Positions 43,243-55,569 of a stretch of DNA of 64,000 nucleotides are shown here, piece after piece (position 1 is the first letter of the stretch; each line of letters starts with the position of its first letter). The DNA lies in assembly GCA_023055425.1 (NCBI GenBank), contig JALGPY010000009.1, positions 20,419,775 through 20,483,774 of the forward strand. Reading direction: 5' to 3'. The position numbers were made by a program, and so were the translations under genes. The DNA comes from Linanthus parryae. Lineage: Eukaryota; Streptophyta; Magnoliopsida; Ericales; Polemoniaceae. The notes under the pieces were generated by a model that saw only the letters and a program-made list of their open reading frames with translations, did no database searches and was not told the origin of the DNA.

Positions 43243-46200
43243 TGTCGCATCCCCCTCCCGCCGACCCCGATTAGCGATTAATACAACTTCGCGGTAACGG
43301 GAGGAGGGCGCGACATGCCGGTGCGGCCTTGGCTCGTCGAGAGGTTAAACGAGTAATTTATAAAAGTCATGATAGAAGTTTATAAAAAAAATAACTTCGC
43401 GGAAGCGTAAATAAAAATTACTTGGGGTCGTCTTGATAAACAATTTGAATTGTAAGAAAAGAAAGTTGGAACATAAAAATTCAATGTCATTTAGCCATCT
43501 CGACTAGTATCGTAACAAAGCATAACTCGGGAAAGGTTCTAGGTATCATACAAGGCTCATACAAAGTCTTATATACATAATTACATAACTTATACATTCT
43601 TAAACCAAAAGAACAACAACATGTATTTCATAGTAACTCCAAGTCGGCTAGCATATACTCGACATCTAAGCACATAAGCGTCATCAAGCACGTAATCACA
43701 TATGAACTTAACTCCATGCTACTTCTTGCTTCTTACATTGTATTAAAACCTGAAAAAAAGGTAAATTGAAAGAGTGAGCTCAACTAGCTCAGTGAGTTAC
43801 ATCTACGCCCCTCCGTAGGTTTGGAAAACTAAAAAGAGGCTAACTTTCCCATGGAGCGACATGAACATAAGGCATATTCATACATACGTATACTTGTGAA
43901 GCTTGAAAGAGCATGACATTCATAAAGCATAACGTGTATCGTAAAGAAAGCGTAACGTAAAACATAACTTGAGTCATGAGAAATCGTATTGTTCCAAGTA
44001 GGAACCTTGCTTTGTCTCGCGTAGAGAACTTTAACATACTTGAACATGCTTGCTTAGTTTCTTATCTTATGGCCCGTGTAACCTTCGTGACTTAACATAA
44101 CGTAGGGACATGTCCATCGCGACGGCTCGTGAGGCGACGCGTTGCCTGCTTATATTGCCCCGGCAAAAGGGCCGTAGCCTGCCTATACCCGACAGGGGGT
44201 TTCACTCCGGTAACCGTGGCCTTTCTGAAAACGTGTTTTATCTTATGAAACGTTCATTTATTTTCTTTGTTAGCATCCATGGGGCATAAATATTTAACTT
44301 GAGTAAAAAGCATACATACATACTTAATAGGGACAACATGAACATACATAAGCTTGTAAGAAAGTTGAGGGTAGGTACAAACTTCGGGAGGTAGGGTAAC
44401 TCACCTTGCGAGCTTAAGCCATTTATTTAACATTCCTTATTCCAAATTCATTCTTCTTTAAGCAAACGATCGTCAACTCCGTTGTCACGTAAATAGCAAA
44501 GAACGCTACAAAGCATACATATAATCACTTAGCACAAAATCATTCCAAACATAGCACATAAGCACTTAGCATGAGTTCATTCCAAACATAGCACATAATG
44601 ATTTAGCATGAAATCACTCCAAACATAGACATGCCTAAATCACTTAGCAAAATGATACTAGTCTTATCAATGCAAGATAAACAAACTTCTCACACATCCA
44701 TATACTTGTATTGTATTAAACATATTATTAGATGCATATGCAATGTAAAATGTAGCACATAAGAGCAATATAACATATAATGAACTAAAAGGTAACTTGC
44801 ATAAACTAGCTTTAATAACTTGATAAACTTCTAAATCATGCTTATAAGATAAGAGTAACCATCGATAGCACAAAATTCATAGGTGACTCAAAATAATTAT
44901 TTAGGACCTAAAATTTTGACTTAACATATATAAAGAGTTTACACATAACACATAAAAATATCAAAAATTATGAAAACTTTTAAGTATTTTTAAACATATA
45001 CTTTCAGAGATGTTTAGGCATAAAACAGAGGCTGAAAAGCGGTCTTGAAAGTAAATTCATAAAATATTCATATGAACTCCAAAAATTATGAAATTTTAAC
45101 TGGAAGTAAATAACACCATTGGGAACAAAATATCCAAAATTGGTAACCATTGGAGTAGAATAAGTACATGAAATCAATGAAAAACTTCTCTGGTCTGAGT
45201 TGGACAGATTGTAAAAACAGCCCAAGTTTTTGGCCGAATAAAAATTAAATACAAGTCCAATAGCTCTGAAATTTTTACTGTACAAATATCACATACAAAT
45301 AGACAAACTGTAAATTTTTCACAATTTTCTGAAATGCTTAACTATTTTTCTCAATTTTGTGAAAATAGGCTCAAAACATGAACTTCATGGTCTTCTATAC
45401 TTGAAAAACTTGTTGCATGCAAGAATCATTCAACAAAATTCTGAAATTAAACTAGCACAAGGTCTAAATAACACACATATCACTACCCACATCATCTTCT
45501 TACATGATTCTAGCAATAAACTTGATTTTGATGACATGCATGTATGTTCAAATGTGGGTTTCATGAAATATGCAACATTCAAGTACCAATTTGATGATCT
45601 AGCCATGAGAATGATGAAGTATGCTTAGGGATGAGGAATTAAGTTCAAAAGTTACCATTCAAAGATCAAATAACACATGCAACTCAAGATCAAGCAATTT
45701 CATGTCAAGAACATGCATCATGAATAAATTGAGCAAACAAAGAAGAAGGAGTGCTTACATATGAACCTTGAGAGGAACTAGAGATTGTTCTTGGGTTCTT
45801 GGAGGTTGGAGAAGCTTGGAATCTTGAGGAAGATGAAAGAAAAGACTCCCCCAATGCATAGTATAACCTTAGGCTTGAGTTTTTCATGATATGAGAGGTA
45901 GAAAATGGAGTTTTGGGGGTGTTTGGTGAGGGTCAAGCCCCAAATCCGGGAATAATGTTCTTGATGATGATTTTGAGTGTGGGAGAGAATGAGAGAGAAC
46001 TTGAGAGGTGTGGAGAGTGATAGAGTGTGACTTGATGGGATATGGGGGCATAAATATCCATACATGTAATGAGAGCTTTAAATCATATAATAATTGACTA
46101 GTTTAGTGGAGGAAGGTTTGAGATGTAAAACTTAATTGAAAGACATGCTTGTTGGGTAAATGATGCAAAATTCAATAATTGAGAGGTGAATGCATTAAAC

Positions 46201-46415
46201 ATAAAGTTTGGAAAACAATTCAAATTTACATAAAGTTATGGGGCAAACTAGAAGTTTAATATTAACTAACAAGTTGGCACAAACATAACATTCTTGCAAA
46301 TATTTTATTTAAAGTCTAGCATACTTAATAAAATATTAACATTAACAGACATATTTAGAAGATAATAATATCGCTTAACACATAAACATGCAACATAATT
46401 ATGCGGGTTACTACA
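43243..46415 (-). repeat. LARD-like LTR, left copy (3' LTR on element strand)
   Basis: Plus strand TGTCGCATCC to GGTTACTACA. The first 73 bp form an imperfect inverted repeat (arms 43243-43260 and 43298-43315, 15 of 18 paired). A tandem of about three 37-bp units with CATTCCAAACATAGCACATA lies at 44524-44634. A minus-strand TTTTTTTCAG/GTTTTAATAC near 43755 looks like a leader-intron acceptor, as seen in Tekay-type LTRs. No credible gene; small ORFs inside are repeated exactly in the other LTR. Confidence 0.93.
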
Positions 46416-46428
46416 TTCTACCCACCTT
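46416..46428 (-). promoter_or_regulatory. Polypurine tract of the LARD-like element
   Basis: Minus strand AAGGTGGGTAGAA next to the LTR start TGTAGTAACC. Confidence 0.85.
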
Positions 46429-46582
46429 ATAAAGAATTCGTCCTCGAATTCGCTTAACGAATTTCTAACATGAATGAAATCATATAAAATCCTAACTATC
46501 ATGAAATCACTGCACAACTTAGCCTTATAGGTTATCTTACCGTTGAACTCGGGTTGGCAAATACATCAAGCCCTTCACGCTC

Positions 46583-46756
46583 ACGAGAGGGAACAATACG
46601 CAGTGTCGTCACACTTTGTACCACTCCAGCAAGCTCGTAATTGTTCCAGAGGTCCTGTCTTTCACACTTACGAGAGGGAACAATACATCGTGTCGTCACA
46701 CTTTGTACCGCACCAGCACGCTCGTAATTGTGTCAGAAGTCCCCGTTCGACCGTAC
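46583..46756 (+). repeat. Two 87-bp tandem units in the LARD-like internal region
   Basis: Each unit begins ACGAGAGGGAACAATAC, contains GTGTCGTCACACTTTGTACC and ends near GCTCGTAATTGT. The length is a multiple of three, and the plus-strand frame (46543-46836) gives EREQY-VSSHFVP-Q-ARNC twice. It may be a structural RNA or packaging element rather than protein. Confidence 0.75.
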
Positions 46757-47850
46757 AGCATTGCGGGAACAACTTATACCATCATAATGATATAGCTGCT
46801 CATCCAACTTGCACGTGTAGCGGACGAAACACTTGACATTCGCACATCGGCTGAACTTTTGGCATGCTCAAATTAAATTAATTTAATTAATAACATGCAT
46901 GTTACATGGAAAGAACTTATCACATAACAAATCATACATGACATGCATAACCCCACATAATACATCACATAGCTTGTATGCTCGATTATTAAAAATAAAA
47001 ATAAAAATAAAACATACTTAAGCACATACGTGGACATCACATAACATTCCATGACAAAAAAAAAACAAACTTTTTGTTTACAACCTTATTTTGGACATGA
47101 AAATCACACTTGTCACGTATAAACACTTCAATTAGAACAAACAATAACATAGTTCAAAGCATGTTATACTTTCTAATTTTCATAATTTTTTTGTTTTTTG
47201 TAAACATCATACATAATCAAGAAAGATAGCATACATAGTTTCCATGATCTTCACATAACATGTACATGCATTTACACATATAACATCCTACATATATGAA
47301 AAAGACGTCATGATAGCATATGAATCACATAAACACACTTATCATACCATAACATTTCAAATATCTAACTTATCACTTTACTTAGGCAGACATTCAAGGA
47401 ATGATAACCATGTAACTATACTTATCTACGAACCCTTAGCAAAAATATATTCCCTATCTTGTTCATATGAGACATGCTCCTAGCTTAACCATTCTCTTGA
47501 AACTTCATTCGTTTTTTTTCTTATCTTAGCCATGACTAAAGAAGTAAATCAATCCCCATGCATAAGAAATATTCATGTATCTAAAAGAAATCAAATTAAC
47601 TTCGAACATGATCTTACATGACTACTTAAACATAATTCACTAAAGCATATAAATCGATACTTAGCCACATACGTCACATAGAATCATATAAACATGGGAT
47701 CTAACTAATGATCTTGGGCCTTTTAAATATTAGTGTCATACTAACATAGTATAGAATCATGCACATAACATACGCACACCTAAATTTTCATATTAGCAAG
47801 CACATAATGGGTTTCTAAGGTTTACTAATCTTACGTATCTACAACCTAAT

Positions 47851-47862
47851 GCTCTGATACCA
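47851..47862 (-). promoter_or_regulatory. Primer binding site of the LARD-like element
   Basis: Minus strand TGGTATCAGAGC, five bases inside the LTR end. Confidence 0.92.
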
Positions 47863-47867
47863 CAAAA

Positions 47868-50800
47868 TGTCGCATCCCCCTCCCGCCGACCCCGATTAGC
47901 GATTAATACAACTTCGCGGTAACGGGAGGAGGGCGCGACATGCCGGTGCGGCCTTGGCTCGTCGAGAGGTTAAACGAGTAATTTATAAAAGTCATGATAG
48001 AAGTTTATAAAAAAAAATAACTTCGCGGAAGCGTAAATAAAAATTACTTGGGGTCGTCTTGATAAACAATTTGAATTGTAAGAAAAGAAAGTTGGAACAT
48101 AAAAATTCAATGTCATTTAGCCATCTCGACTAGTATCGTAACAAAGCATAACTCGGGAAAGGTTCTAGGTATCATACAAGGCTCATACAAAGTCTTATAT
48201 ACATAATTACATAACTTATACATTCTTAAACCAAAAGAACAACAACATGTATTTCATAGTAACTCCAAGTCGGCTAGCATATACTCGACATCTAAGCACA
48301 TAAGCGTCATCAAGCACGTAATCACATATGAACTTAACTCCATGCTACTTCTTGCTTCTTACATTGTATTAAAACCTGAAAAAAAGGTAAATTGAAAGAG
48401 TGAGCTCAACTAGCTCAGTGAGTTACATCTACGCCCCTCCGTAGGTTTGGAAAACTAAAAAGAGGCTAACTTTCCCATGGAGCGACATGAACATAAGGCA
48501 TATTCATACATACGTATACTTGTGAAGCTTGAAAGAGCATGACATTCATAAAGCATAACGTGTATCGTAAAGAAAGCGTAACGTAAAACATAACTTGAGT
48601 CATGAGAAATCGTATTGTTCCAAGTAGGAACCTTGCTTTGTCTCGCGTAGAGAACTTTAACATACTTGAACATGCTTGCTTAGTTTCTTATCTTATGGCC
48701 CGTGTAACCTTCGTGACTTAACATAACGTAGGGACATGTCCATCGCGACGGCTCGTGAGGCGACGCGTTGCCTGCTTATATTGCCCCGGCAAAAGGGCCG
48801 TAGCCTGCCTATACCCGACAGGGGGTTTCACTCCGGTAACCGTGGCCTTTCTGAAAACGTGTTTTATCTTATGAAACGTTCATTTATTTTCTTTGTTAGC
48901 ATCCATGGGGCATAAATATTTAACTTGAGTAAAAAGCATACATACATACTTAATAGGGACAACATGAACATACATAAGCTTGTAAGAAAGTTGAGGGTAG
49001 GTACAAACTTCGGGAGGTAGGGTAACTCACCTTGCGAGCTTAAGCCATTTATTTAACATTCCTTATTCCAAATTCATTCTTCTTTAAGCAAACGATCGTC
49101 AACTCCGTTGTCACGTAAATAGCAAAGAACGCTACAAAGCATACATATAATCACTTAGCACAAAATCATTCCAAACATAGCACATAAGCACTTAGCATGA
49201 GTTCATTCCAAACATAGCACATAATGATTTAGCATGAAATCACTCCAAACATAGACATGCCTAAATCACTTAGCAAAATGATACTAGTCTTATCAATGCA
49301 AGATAAACAAACTTCTCACACATCCATATACTTGTATTGTATTAAACATATTATTAGATGCATATGCAATGTAAAATGTAGCACATAAGAGCAATATAAC
49401 ATATAATGAACTAAAAGGTAACTTGCATAAACTAGCTTTAATAACTTGATAAACTTCTAAATCATGCTTATAAGATAAGAGTAACCATCGATAGCACAAA
49501 ATTCATAGGTGACTCAAAATAATTATTTAGGACCTAAAATTTTGACTTAACATATATAAAGAGTTTACACATAACACATAAAAATATCAAAAATTATGAA
49601 AACTTTTAAGTATTTTTAAACATATACTTTCAGAGATGTTTAGGCATAAAACAGAGGCTGAAAAGCGGTCTTGAAAGTAAATTCATAAAATATTCATATG
49701 AACTCCAAAAATTATGAAATTTTAACTGGAAGTAAATAACACCATTGGGAACAAAATATCCAAAATTGGTAACCATTGGAGTAGAATAAGTACATGAAAT
49801 CAATGAAAAACTTCTCTGGTCTGAGTTGGACAGATTGTAAAAACAGCCCAAGTTTTTGGCCGAATAAAAATTAAATACAAGTCCAATAGCTCTGAAATTT
49901 TTACTGTACAAATATCACATACAAATAGACAAACTGTAAATTTTTCACAATTTTCTGAAATGCTTAACTATTTTTCTCAATTTTGTGAAAATAGGCTCAA
50001 AACATGAACTTCATGGTCTTCTATACTTGAAAAACTTGTTGCATGCAAGAATCATTCAACAAAATTCTGAAATTAAACTAGCACAAGGTCTAAATAACAC
50101 ACATATCACTACCCACATCATCTTCTTACATGATTCTAGCAATAAACTTGATTTTGATGACATGCATGTATGTTCAAATGTGGGTTTCATGAAATATGCA
50201 ACATTCAAGTACCAATTTGATGATCTAGCCATGAGAATGATGAAGTATGCTTAGGGATGAGGAATTAAGTTCAAAAGTTACCATTCAAAGATCAAATAAC
50301 ACATGCAACTCAAGATCAAGCAATTTCATGTCAAGAACATGCATCATGAATAAATTGAGCAAACAAAGAAGAAGGAGTGCTTACATATGAACCTTGAGAG
50401 GAACTAGAGATTGTTCTTGGGTTCTTGGAGGTTGGAGAAGCTTGGAATCTTGAGGAAGATGAAAGAAAAGACTCCCCCAATGCATAGTATAACCTTAGGC
50501 TTGAGTTTTTCATGATATGAGAGGTAGAAAATGGAGTTTTGGGGGTGTTTGGTGAGGGTCAAGCCCCAAATCCGGGAATAATGTTCTTGATGATGATTTT
50601 GAGTGTGGGAGAGAATGAGAGAGAACTTGAGAGGTGTGGAGAGTGATAGAGTGTGACTTGATGGGATATGGGGGCATAAATATCCATACATGTAATGAGA
50701 GCTTTAAATCATATAATAATTGACTAGTTTAGTGGAGGAAGGTTTGAGATGTAAAACTTAATTGAAAGACATGCTTGTTGGGTAAATGATGCAAAATTCA

Positions 50801-51041
50801 ATAATTGAGAGGTGAATGCATTAAACATAAAGTTTGGAAAACAATTCAAATTTACATAAAGTTATGGGGCAAACTAGAAGTTTAATATTAACTAACAAGT
50901 TGGCACAAACATAACATTCTTGCAAATATTTTATTTAAAGTCTAGCATACTTAATAAAATATTAACATTAACAGACATATTTAGAAGATAATAATATCGC
51001 TTAACACATAAACATGCAACATAATTATGCGGGTTACTACA
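47868..51041 (-). repeat. LARD-like LTR, right copy (5' LTR on element strand)
   Basis: Same sequence as 43243-46415 at an offset of 4625-4626 bp. The one difference I found is an A-run of nine instead of eight (about 48009). Near identity implies very recent insertion. Confidence 0.93.
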
Positions 51042-51046
51042 TCACC
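51042..51046. repeat. Target site duplication TCACC, right of LARD-like element
   Basis: Matches 43238-43242. Confidence 0.93.
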
Positions 51047-52322
51047 TCTTATGCTCCATCCTGACAAATTAGCATATGCCGGAAATTCATTGATTGTCCA
51101 CATAAGAGTCACATGCAACTGAAACATTTCTTTACTATTTGCATCATACGTAGGTAGACCTTGAATCCATAAGTCTCTCAACTCCTCAATCAAAGGTTGA
51201 AAATACACTTCGATGTCATTACCAGGTATGAGGTCCATCAATCAAGATTGACAGTATAAAGGATGATTGTTTCATGCATAACCAAGGCGGAAAATTATAA
51301 ATAATTAACAAAATCGGCCACGTATTGTAAGGAATGCCAATCGTCCTATAATGGCTAAAACCATCAGACGCCAAACCAAACCTCACATTCCTGCGATCGT
51401 CCGCAAATTCCGGATGAAGCTCATCAAGAGTCTTCCAAGCCAAAGAATCGGCAGGGTGCCTTTGTATACCATCGCGATCTCGCTCTTCAGCATGCCACCT
51501 CATCAAAGCAGCAGTTTTTGAAGACCTAAACAATCTTCTAAGCCTTGGTTTGAAAAGAAAGTAGCACATTCTCTTTTGGGGAATTCGTTTGCTCTTGCTC
51601 TTTCCATAATCATTTTGTTCAACAATTTCATGATATCTTGGTGTCTTTCAAACATCACAGCTCTCTAACCCTTCCTTCTCTTTCCAATATAACATGCAAT
51701 TATTGGGACACGCATCAATTTTCTTGTATGAAAATCCGAATGAACTGAAATTGTTTTTCGCCTTGACATAAGATTTGGGTAATGTCTCACCATTGGGGAA
51801 GGCTTCTTTCAACAACTCTAGCAATTTAGTAAAAGATATGTCACTCCATCCATATAATACTTTCAAATGCAATAATCGTACAAGAAACGATAAGGTTGTG
51901 AATTTATTACAACCAGGGTAAAAAGGTTTCTCTGCATCTTCTAAAAGCCTATAAAACTCGTTACTCTCTTCATCAGAACTACTGGAAGTAAGCCCTTCCA
52001 CTCCACCTATTGCATAATGTATCATATCAATCATTTCCTCGTCAACATTGTAATTCAGATTTTCATTCTCAGATGTTTTACTGCTAGCAAATGACTCTCC
52101 ATGGGTTACCCACACCACATAATCAGTGTCAAATCCATTGCAGATAATATGATCAAATACACTATCACGATCCAGATAATAGCGATTCAAACACTTCGTA
52201 CCAGGACATTGTATCTCCAAACTTCCCCTATTGTTGGCAAAAGCGAAATCAAGGAATGCCAAATACCCTTTACAATATGCCAAACTAACTCGATCTTCCA
52301 AATTTATCGAAATCTTATCCAC
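51042..52322 (-). pseudogene. CACTA tnp2-like transposase, N-terminal part
   Basis: The frame begins after a probable splice acceptor (TTTTCTTAG, 52330) with GTG where ATG is expected. The N-terminal transposase-associated domain shows FLDFAFANNRGSLEIQCPG and CLNRYYLDRDSVFDHI. Then FSYKKIDACPNNCMLYWKE and, after an in-frame TGA at 51648, the Transposase_21 core RLFRSSKTAALMRWH, HPEFADDRRNVRFGLASDGF and PPWLCMKQSSFILSILI. A frameshift near 51235 separates PGNDIEVYFQPLIEELRDLW (50981-51241). Coding sequence runs into the LARD-like insertion at SGWSIR and continues with GEFACP at 43242. Two lesions plus the insertion make it inactive. Confidence 0.88.
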
Positions 52323-52329
52323 ACTAAGA

Positions 52330-55309
52330 AAAGAAGCTAATTACAAATATGTTGCATGAATATAGATGTAAATTAGAAAACATAGTGAATGAAGCACTGT
52401 TCTCCAAATTAAATGAATGTAGATTGAATAAAAAGGTAACATAATATTCTTACATGTAAGACAACTTCACACGTTACAGGCCAGGTCCCTATGCCCCTGT
52501 TGGCTAATTCCTTTTGATTCTACTTCGACTTTGTTTATACTTCTATGTTCTGATTTATTGGTAGGTATTAATTGACAAAAATTGACTTCTGAAAAGAAAA
52601 ACGAAAATTGACTTTCATCTCACCAGTTTACTAAGGTATGTTGGTAACCTTGGGCTAAACACTCGCATATCAACACCATTATCCTGATTTTTTTTTCTTT
52701 TGTAATTTGGAGTCAAACTTTGGTGCTTCACTCATAAAATGAGTTCCATCAACACCTCAATTAAAACAACTCGGGAAATAGGCTACCATAGTATCAACAC
52801 CATTATCCTGATTTGTTTGATTGATGGCTTCCAGAAGCTTGGCTACATTCGAACCACCTTCTGGTTATTGTGGTTTTCTATTTTTCCTTGAAAAAGTTTG
52901 AATCTTGCTATATCTTTGTGTTGTGCATTCATAAAAAAAGCCATCTCTTGATTGGTTCAATTTTATTTTGATTCGATTAGGTCAACTTGATTTGTTTGAT
53001 TGACGGCTTCACCGCTGGTTTTTATGGTTGTGTTTGTGTTTGATCTGATTGCTTTTGCTCTAGCTATGGTCGCGGCTGCTGAACAAAGAAGGGTTAAATT
53101 AAGTTCCTTTATTTTCATCTTGCTATTTGTTTTATGGCATTTTGATGTATATAATACTATCTTTACTGGGATTTGGAAAAACTTTGTAAATTCATCTTAC
53201 TGGAGCATGTAATTGACATCCAATTTCTCTGCCAATGATTGTGTGTTGTGTGGGAGAGACCGCAGATTGCCGGAAACATGCTTCGTAGGCACCTAAACAA
53301 CATCTAAAGCTCTATGTTCTCCGTCGGCTCGCTTAATGACAATACCCATTCATGTATTCTTCCCTTTTCTTTTCGATTACAGGTTTTATCGATTTCACAC
53401 TTGCAGGTTTCTTTCATTTTTTCGAATTTTATTGTAAAAATGCCCTGAATATCTTAATCTTTTTGTTACGTCTTATTAGTTTGTTGGTCTTATGAGTTGT
53501 TGTGGCTAACTAAAGATGGCATTCTTGATCTCTGAAGACCTATTTCATCTTACCTTGATTGCATTACCTGGATATTCCGTTTTCAGTTTCAAGAGAATGT
53601 GAACGAATTGTTTATTTTTTTGTACAAAATGGTTTACAATTCTGAAGTGCCTCAATTTCTTTGCTGCAGGAGGTGTCCTCTCTCAGTAGGGTTCTACGTA
53701 CTAAATGTGCACTTCATGTTTAGTATGACAATTCTGACCTTGGGAATATGGATATAGAGTAAGCGGGAAGGTAGAATGTAGTAACTCAAGATTCAAGTTT
53801 AATGGTATTACATTCAGCCTGATTGGTGTACCCAAACTCTTGACCTATGTTACCAGAAACGCGAACGGGAATGGGAAACGCATCAGGTATCGGTACGGGG
53901 TACGCTGGGGGTAGGCTTCTCCGGAACGCTCTCCGAGACAAGAAACGATTACTAGGAAAGCTGAATGCTGCTAATTGTGACAATTTTTCCTACATTTATT
54001 TAAAAAGTCACATAATAAAAATTTATCTACGTTAGTACTTGCTTCTCAATACCAATTACCATAACATCAATTAACACCACAAAGTTAGATATTTCTAGAA
54101 TTATCAGTGTAATCTTTGACTAGAATCTGTTGATAAGTAATCTTTCTTGATGTAATCCGTTGCAGACTCCTAAACCTGCAGCTACTGTATTAAATTGGAC
54201 TCTTTGAGATTTGTGTTTTTGTTTCTTTTAAGAAAAATTACCTTACCAATTACCTAACAGTTTTTAGGAGTATGAAATATATTTTATATATAGTTATAAA
54301 CAACAAAGTAAAATAATTATACCAAAACTCTTCCTATTAAAGAAGAGTATTTCCTAACCTAGACTCCAGAACAAAGATACAGAGTATTTCCTAACCTAGA
54401 CTCCAGAACAAGGCGACCTGAAACCAAAACCTAAATCCCTTATAGCCCTAACACTTATCCCAATATGACAGTAATACCGAGTCTGCCAATTCAAATTCAT
54501 CCCAGTTTCACCAGTGCCCCGACAAAATATACTATACATGTATTTGATATTAACCAAATCAAACACAATAAGAACATGTTATGTAGTTGATGAACAACGT
54601 CCTACAAGAACATAATTACTACAACAAAGCCTCACTCTTAACAAACCAGGCTTGTGGCATGAATAACCCTAAGTTATTATTGACTGATACAACCAGTTAT
54701 CTATTTCTTTCACAACCCATGCTCTGTCTGTAATTGGCAAAACATCTTCTTGTTAAATAGAACGATTTTCTTCAGTCCAGAAGGAAGATTAAGGTAATTT
54801 CTAAAGAGGACATGCTTTGTCAGGTACCAAATAGGTATGAAACAGTAAGAACAAAGTGAAATCAGGCAATTTTATAAGACTGGACAACAATATCGTACTA
54901 GCGTAAGGGTTCTGATATGTATACAACTACCAAATAACACAAAATTCAGCAAAACATTCAATCATCTCCCCCCAGATCAATAGCTCAAATTGATATCATA
55001 GTGCAGGTAAAAATAAACTAATACCATACAAATAAGCATAATCACCCATCATCACACATCAGATGAGAAAAATACCTGCGTTTTATGATCGACTATCAAA
55101 TTGATGCAGAGTCAGAGTTTCAGATCGCAGAAGAGACATTCCTAGTACACGTACAGTACGTATCCAGGACTCTTTAGCCACACCTAGCTACTTCAATAAT
55201 CAGGGGCAGTGAGTAAGATTTCCCCAAATCGGAGGCCAGAACACACATGAGATAAGAGACGAAGAAACACACATGATATAAGAGATAAGAGACGATGGAT
55301 AGACTTACC
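52330..55309 (-). other. CACTA leader intron with captured sequence
   Basis: On the minus strand a good donor (CCG/GTAAGT at about 55309) and acceptor (52330) bracket about 3 kb without transposase motifs. It holds a DUF1218-like exon (53000-53092) and a duplicated stretch: ATCAACACCATTATCCTGATT near 52668 and 52795, and TTGTTTGATTGA-GGCTTC near 52812 and 52991. A direct repeat of about 35 bp (AGAGTATTTCCTAACCTAGACTCCAGAACAA) lies at about 54343-54412. The remainder shows nothing recognisable. Confidence 0.55.
53000..53092 (+). pseudogene. DUF1218-like first-exon fragment
   Basis: About 31 codons on the plus strand encode VFMVVFVFDLIAFALAMV followed by AAEQRR. This closely resembles the first transmembrane segment and AAEQRR signature at the N-terminus of plant DUF1218 membrane proteins. 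The frame starts at a TTG where ATG would be expected; an internal ATG lies at 53024. After EQRR the similarity ends at a possible exon boundary (AGG/GTTAAA). It is antisense to the transposase gene and inside its leader intron, so it is probably a captured host exon. Only one short segment supports this; BLAST is needed. Confidence 0.5.
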
Positions 55310-55480
55310 GGCTTCTGGTCAGATGAGAAGAATGGTACTGGTGAGAGAAGGGCGGTGGAGTCTCAACCGTCGGGGAGAAAGAGACGATGAAGACACGGAT
55401 CGATCGAAGAGGATCGACTTCCTGTGCGTCTCTCAGCTTGCTTGCTTCAAGAGGTGACCTAGGACAAGTGGGTTGGGATT
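55310..55480 (-). promoter_or_regulatory. Probable CACTA leader exon / promoter-proximal region
   Basis: The minus strand here is pyrimidine-rich (TCATCGTCTCTTTCTCC) and ends in a strong splice donor at about 55309, so it fits a non-coding first exon of the transposase transcript. Inference only. Confidence 0.4.
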
Positions 55481-55569
55481 AGTGGGTGGGTAAAAAGGTG
55501 GATTTAATCCTCTCAAATTTTTTTAGGGATTGGGGCGGGAGTGGCGAAAAATTTTGGAGGGTAAATTTG

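Larger units (their letters stand above)
46416..47867 (-). other. LARD-like internal region (1452 bp), non-coding
   Basis: No gag, protease, RT or integrase motif on either strand. At 46583-46756 an 87-bp unit is repeated twice in tandem. The rest (46860-47850) is AT-rich with many CATAACAT- and ACATAC-type words. The primer site lies at its right end. Confidence 0.85.
43243..51041 (-). mobile_element. LARD-like non-autonomous LTR retrotransposon, Tekay/Del-derived
   Basis: Two LTRs of 3173 and 3174 bp enclose only 1452 bp of internal sequence without any polyprotein gene, flanked by the 5-bp duplication TCACC. Element strand is minus: LTR, primer site TGGTATCAGAGC, internal, polypurine tract AAGGTGGGTAGAA, LTR. 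Just before the polypurine tract the minus strand encodes SEFEDEFF, resembling the residual end of pol in Tekay/Del chromoviruses, which also use initiator tRNA-Met. It must have moved with proteins supplied by another element. LTRs longer than the internal region fit the LARD class. Confidence 0.9.

Noticed and set aside
43829..46065. Small ORFs repeated exactly at 48455-50691
   Set aside because: They lie in the two LARD-like LTRs; identity comes from recent duplication, not selection, and no domain is visible.
43243..51041. Segmental tandem duplication of a 4.6-kb block
   Set aside because: The repeated part is 3.17 kb with TG/CA ends, a primer site, a polypurine tract and a TCACC duplication, so it is an LTR pair.
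53786..54035. Opposing ORFs near 53.9 kb
   Set aside because: Mirror frames in a short GC-rich patch of the CACTA intron; no motif.
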